Both the position numbers and the translations under genes were made by a program. A stretch of 53,326 nucleotides of DNA from Acidobacteriota bacterium (GTDB lineage Bacteria > Acidobacteriota > Blastocatellia > Pyrinomonadales > Pyrinomonadaceae), in assembly GCA_029557535.1 (NCBI GenBank), contig JAKQII010000088.1, positions 1 through 53,326 of the forward strand, read 5' to 3'. Of the stretch, positions 52,729 to 53,326 are shown piece by piece (the stretch's first letter is position 1; the number at the start of each line of letters is the position of its first letter). The notes below the pieces were generated by a model that was not told where the DNA came from, did no database searches, and was given only the letters and a program-made list of their open reading frames with translations.

Positions 52729-53251
52729 AAGTCTCGAAATTCACGGGCGAGTTGATTCGCTGCCCGAGAACGCACGGTGACGCCCAACCCAGGCAAATTG
52801 CCGGTCAGAGGCTCCTTGTTCTATAAGTCGTGACAGGATGTTAAGTCGCTGCGGTGAAGGTTACAAGTTTGCTGCGCCCCTTCGGGATTTTGAATCCGAT
52901 TCGGATCCCGTCCCCAGGCTCCGCTTCGCTCCGCCAGGGGTTAAGTTGCGTCGCCCCTCGCGGGACTCAATTCGTGTTTAGCCCAAATTGCGCAATAGAA
53001 GGAAGTTCCCGCCTGCGAATCTACGCCATTGAACGCGAATCAAGCAGAGGATGAGCGTTGCGACCGGTCATATCTTTCTGCAATTCTCTTTACGTGACCA
53101 ATTCCTGATCCACGTTTTTTCTGTCAGATCGCCGTTTATTGGCGCTGATTGCCGGAAATCCGCGGGCAAAAAGTTCTAACGCGCGATTCGTGTTTATTGT
53201 GGACACACAGCAAGTTCCGGACCTGCACGAATTTCTCCGACCGGCTCCCGG

Positions 53252-53292
53252 ATTCCAGATTCCGCACTCGGGGAATGACCGGAATCTGGAAT
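53252..53292. repeat. Inverted repeat near the window end
   Basis: ATTCCAGATTCC (53252-53263) is exactly inverted at 53281-53292 (GGAATCTGGAAT), with a 17-base loop. It may be a terminator for a gene beyond the window or another member of the GATTCC-type repeats seen near 1650-1706. Confidence 0.55.
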
Positions 53293-53326
53293 TCTCATTT
53301 GTTCCATGACGGGGCGCGGCGAACCG

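Larger units (their letters stand above)
52494..53326. other. Non-coding, repeat-bearing end of window
   Basis: This 833-base stretch has no credible gene. It contains dispersed repeat copy B (52504-52728), a related GC-rich patch with CCCCTTCGGG and CTCCGCTTCGCTCCGCC (about 52868-52965), and a hairpin at 53252-53292. Open frames here are short and lack ribosome binding sites. Confidence 0.75.

Overview
The window looks like a chromosomal segment of a Gram-negative, aerobic, GC-rich bacterium. The best fit is Acidobacteriota, class Blastocatellia (Pyrinomonadaceae-like). This is an inference from gene content and style: many secreted proteins whose signal peptides end in A-Q, demethylmenaquinone methyltransferase, a TonB-family protein, a BamD-like protein, DinB-fold proteins and intergenic repeats. 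No rRNA gene is present to confirm it. Genes sit on both strands in short operons. No phage, integrase, transposase or CRISPR array was seen.

Layout. 1-4905: the tail of a surface protein, a deoxyhypusine-synthase-like gene with a possible leaderless promoter, a repeat-filled gap with a MITE-like element, and a minus-strand pair (non-canonical NRAMP transporter, then an MscS channel with a cyclic-nucleotide-binding domain). 5313-14968: aconitase, two secreted proteins of unknown role, a small zinc-ribbon protein, a HAD hydrolase, a MacB-type ABC exporter pair and a YbjQ protein. 15432-21483: a CrtC-like hydratase with a secreted helical partner, a lipoprotein, a DinB-like protein, two tandem zinc-ribbon membrane proteins and gamma-glutamyltransferase. 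21686-26859: a C25 (gingipain-like) peptidase, and glutamate-semialdehyde dehydrogenase coupled to a secreted protein.

26936-35488 is a long plus-strand run. fmt, trhO and rsmB overlap; they are followed by a kinase-less PASTA protein, rpe, a BamD-like protein, a membrane protein and a large TPR protein. 35713-43504 is the information-processing block: CAP protein, ispE, tRNA-Gln, prs, rplY, pth, rpsF, rpsR, rplI, dnaB, and a BstA/YfiT-like gene overlapping dnaB. The dnaB gene is interrupted in frame by a 144-residue mini-intein at the same site as the Synechocystis DnaB intein.

43518-49877 is a tight seven-gene minus-strand operon. It encodes an M16-fold protein lacking its zinc motif, menG/ubiE, two peptide-ABC permeases and the 5-oxoprolinase PxpB, PxpC and PxpA. 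Together with gamma-glutamyltransferase and PruA elsewhere in the window, this suggests recovery of glutamate from gamma-glutamyl and pyroglutamyl compounds. 50141-52493 holds a TonB-family protein with a cytoplasmic zinc ribbon and a ChaN-like protein. The window ends in a gap carrying a second copy of the repeat found near its start.

The most noteworthy items are the endonuclease-free DnaB intein with a possible attenuator before dnaB, the stand-alone PASTA protein at the syntenic place of the PrkC kinase, the zinc-ribbon TonB, the permease-PxpBCA operon, the NRMT-like NRAMP and the repeat family sharing an AGCCTGTCGGA end. Everything here is read by eye; no homology search was run.
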